Source of the DNA: Actinomycetota bacterium
Lineage (GTDB): Bacteria > Actinomycetota > Rubrobacteria > Rubrobacterales > Rubrobacteraceae
Assembly (NCBI GenBank): GCA_020200675.1
Contig: JAIVIG010000048.1
Location: forward strand, 1 to 7,933
Length of the DNA: 7,933 nt
Direction: 5' to 3'
Below the pieces are notes generated by a model. That model was given only the letters and a program-made list of their open reading frames with translations. It was not told the origin of the DNA and did not search any database. Every line of letters starts with the position of its first letter. Positions within the stretch are counted from its first letter, which is position 1. Made by a program: the position numbers and the translations under genes. Below are positions 6,545 to 7,933 of this stretch, one piece after another.

Positions 6545-7493
6545 GTGGCCACGAATCGGGATCGAGAAGAGGCGCAGCAGGGCGGAGGGGAGCTGCAACG
6601 GCGAGATCGCGAGGTCGTACCCGATGAGGGTTACCAGGTCTATCCCGGGGTGAACCTCCTGGACGAGCGGGACCGGCAGCGACGGCAGCTCGGGGGGGAA
6701 CTGCGCGAGATAGAGCGCGAAATCGAGGCGAGCGAGGGGTACCGGCTCCGCAACAGGATGAACCTCCTCGAGAAGAGCTACTTCGTCTTCGACGCCAACT
6801 ACCTGAACTTGAGGCACGTCCTCGACGAGTTCGAGCAGCCGATGGTCTTTTTGAAGCTGTGGGAGGAGAAGACCCGCGACAGGTTCGACCTGTTTATCGA
6901 CGACGTCATCCGCCTCTTCCACAACTACCTGGCAGGGGCCACTACGTTGCTGGATCACATCGACACTTTGCGTGCCGGTCTGTACGGGGATTCGGGTTTC
7001 TCCGAGGAGTACCAGGCCCGGTGGGAGGAACAGATCGAAGCCCCGACCCTTCCCCGGTTTATGGAGGACCTGCTGGTCTATATGCTCCACGAAGGTCTCC
7101 CGTTCGCCCTGGCCGAGCTGAACTTCGGAAGGATGGCTAGCGGCGTGGAGGTCAACAGCGCCATCAGGCTCGACGTGGAGAAGCTACGGGAGTGGGGACA
7201 CTGGGTTCGTGCTGCGCCAATCGGAGCTGCACCGGGAGGCCCTCCAGGAGCTAGAAGCGCTGGAGGGCAAGGGGCGGGATCACCGGCAGAAGATTCGGGG
7301 CGTCGAAGACTTCCTGGAGAGCGCCGAGAGGACCGCGATCGGCGCGCGCGAGGACCGGGAGAGGCTCTCGAAGGAGCTCGACGAGGAGAGAGAACGCCGC
7401 GAGGCGGAGAGCGCGCGGGCGCAAGAACTCGAAGCGAACCTCGAACGCGAGCGCAGCAGGGGATTTTTCAGCAGGATGTTCGGCCGTCGCTGA
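6545..7493 (+). CDS. Unknown HEPN-like/coiled-coil protein, apparently frameshifted near 7188-7210
   Basis: I do not recognise a named gene. Translation starts at GTG 6545, with AGGAG (6532-6536) eight bases ahead. Residues 1-75 are highly charged. About 75-215 are helical (FVFDANYLNLRHVLDEFEQ, RLFHNYLAGATTLLDHIDTL, FMEDLLVYMLHEGLPF). These blocks recall, from memory, an uncharacterised actinobacterial HEPN-like family with RLFHNYLA...LVDH and DLRNY..H..LP patterns. After KLREWGHW (about 7180-7203) this frame turns into low-complexity Arg/Gly/Ala/Pro sequence up to a stop at 7538-7540, as expected of a wrong frame in GC-rich DNA. The neighbouring frame, open through 7209-7493, instead gives a clear coiled coil (QSELHREALQELEALEG, ERLSKELDEERERREAES) ending in RGFFSRMFGRR. 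One extra base, or two missing, near 7188-7210 would join them into about 315 residues. It may be a true mutation or a sequencing error; there is no classic slippery heptamer. Function is unknown. Confidence 0.6.
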
Positions 7494-7511
7494 GGGGCAG
7501 CACGCGGGAGG

Positions 7512-7841
7512 TTATGGCCTTGGACCGTCCGGGGAGGTAAGCCACTCTTCGTTCGGTTTGATCAAGAACCCGTCGAGGTCCCGGCTGCCGACGAGAACGT
7601 CCTTCGAGAGTTCGCTGCGGTCGGTCACCGTGACTCTGGTGTCCAGGGTCCTTCCCGCTATCCTAATGCGGAGCCTGACGAGCGGACGCTTCTCCTCGCC
7701 GTTGGCCGATTCGATCTCTACCTCGTCTTCGGGGTCGTCGAGGTCTATACCGAGGTCCTCCGCCAGGTCTTCGTCTATGGAGGAGTAGCCCGCGCCCGTG
7801 TCGATCTTAGCTAGTAGTACACCACTAGGGTTTTGACGCAT
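7512..7841 (-). CDS. Retropepsin-like aspartic protease domain protein (DTGA motif)
   Basis: This is a 109-residue protein on the minus strand, convergent with the preceding gene (18 bases between stop codons). Near the N-terminus is LLAKIDTGAGYSSIDEDLAE, the aspartic-protease D-T-G-A motif in the context seen in the RimB/'ATP-dependent zinc protease' retropepsin family (PF05618). The central TRVTVTDRSELSKDVLVGSR followed by DLDGFLIKP matches the typical second half (LTDR...LLGR...FLVDP), with GR changed to GS. Family members act as single-domain pepsin-like folds that dimerise; no substrate can be deduced here. The ATG at 7841 has no good ribosome-binding site, and the frame is open further upstream, so the true N-terminus is uncertain. 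The N-terminal strand before LLAKIDTGA looks short and unusual (MRQNPSGV) and may have been altered by the adjacent mobile-element-like sequence. Confidence 0.75.
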   Translation of the reverse strand: MRQNPSGVLLAKIDTGAGYSSIDEDLAEDLGIDLDDPEDEVEIESANGEEKRPLVRLRIRIAGRTLDTRVTVTDRSELSKDVLVGSRDLDGFLIKPNEEWLTSPDGPRP

Positions 7842-7875
7842 ATACGGTCTCGTGGTACACCACGTGGTACACCAG
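7814..7875. repeat. Three near-palindromic 12-base boxes, consensus GTGGTACACCAC
   Basis: Copies lie at 7814-7825 (GTAGTACACCAC), 7852-7863 (GTGGTACACCAC) and 7864-7875 (GTGGTACACCAG). The last two are directly adjacent, and their junction is the 10-base palindrome ACCACGTGGT. Each box is itself an inverted repeat, GTGGT-AC-ACCAC, with at most one mismatch. The first lies within the start of the retropepsin-like gene; the others lie between it and the gene starting at 7900. They look like binding sites for a dimeric protein, either a repressor of the divergent genes or a transposase. A weak plus-strand promoter (TTGACG 7833-7838, TACACC 7856-7861) would be covered by box 2. Confidence 0.65.
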
Positions 7876-7899
7876 CCCGAAACGCGGGAGGTGCCAACC

Positions 7900-7933
7900 G
7901 TGAAGAAGGTGTACGTGGTGGACTTGACCTCGG
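7900..7933 (+). CDS. Start of a gene cut by the window edge, probably IS630-type transposase
   Basis: A GTG at 7900 follows GGGAGG (7885-7890) by 9 bases and opens a frame reading MKKVYVVDLTS up to the edge. Only 11 codons are visible. From memory, MKKxYxVDLTxEER is the usual N-terminus of IS630-family transposases, whose first domain is a helix-turn-helix that binds the element ends. With so little sequence this remains a guess by resemblance; a regulator or antitoxin cannot be excluded. If it is a transposase, the left end of the element must lie upstream of 7900, within or close to the repeated boxes. Confidence 0.5.
   Translation, partial: MKKVYVVDLTS

Noticed and set aside
7494..7540. 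Extension of the 6545 frame to the stop at 7540
   Set aside because: The last 110 or so residues in that frame are Arg/Gly/Pro-rich noise and overlap the convergent DTGA gene; the coiled-coil frame ending at 7493 is the better C-terminus.
7814..7875. CRISPR array
   Set aside because: Repeats are only 12 bases, two of them are directly adjacent without a spacer, and there are just three copies.

Overview
The window is GC-rich DNA with actinobacterial character. Many codons end in G or C, GTG starts occur beside ATG, and there is an actinobacterial-style glycine-rich lipoprotein linker. The wording of several proteins and of an integrase remnant recalls Rubrobacter, but that is memory-based inference. 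No ribosomal or marker gene is present to confirm it.

Left part (1-1200): a minus-strand gene runs off the left edge. It encodes a helix-turn-helix protein that resembles antitoxins of the Xre/MbcA (DUF2384) type. About 280 bases with no recognisable gene follow, then the decayed 3' end of a tyrosine-recombinase (integrase) gene. After that come a 10-base direct repeat, a strong GC hairpin and a complete tRNA-Leu(CAA) gene on the minus strand. The integrase relic lies next to the 3' end of the tRNA, the usual arrangement left by an element that integrated into a tRNA gene.

Centre (1195-6449): a divergent promoter region serves the tRNA (TGG-TATAAT) and a complete five-gene ABC uptake operon (TTGACA, 18 bases, AATAAT). 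The operon order is livK (lipoprotein binding protein), livH and livM (permeases), livG and livF (ATPases). Gene joints are tight: 62 bases with a hairpin between livK and livH, 3 bases between livH and livM, an 8-base overlap of livM and livG, and 3 bases between livG and livF. The lipid-anchored LivK should capture a branched-chain amino acid or a similar small amide and pass it to the LivHM channel, powered by LivGF.

Right part (6450-7933): weak terminator-like hairpins follow livF. Next is a coiled-coil protein of unknown function whose reading frame breaks near 7188-7210. The N-terminal part is good protein in one frame and the C-terminal coiled coil is good protein in the next. A convergent small retropepsin-like (DTGA) protein follows. 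At the right edge are three copies of a near-palindromic 12-mer (GTGGTACACCAC) and the first 11 codons of a gene that looks like the start of an IS630-type transposase.

The liv operon and tRNA are ordinary. The most interesting points are the integrase relic, the frameshifted HEPN-like/coiled-coil gene, and the repeated boxes at the right edge. I do not see convincing evidence for a wholly new system.
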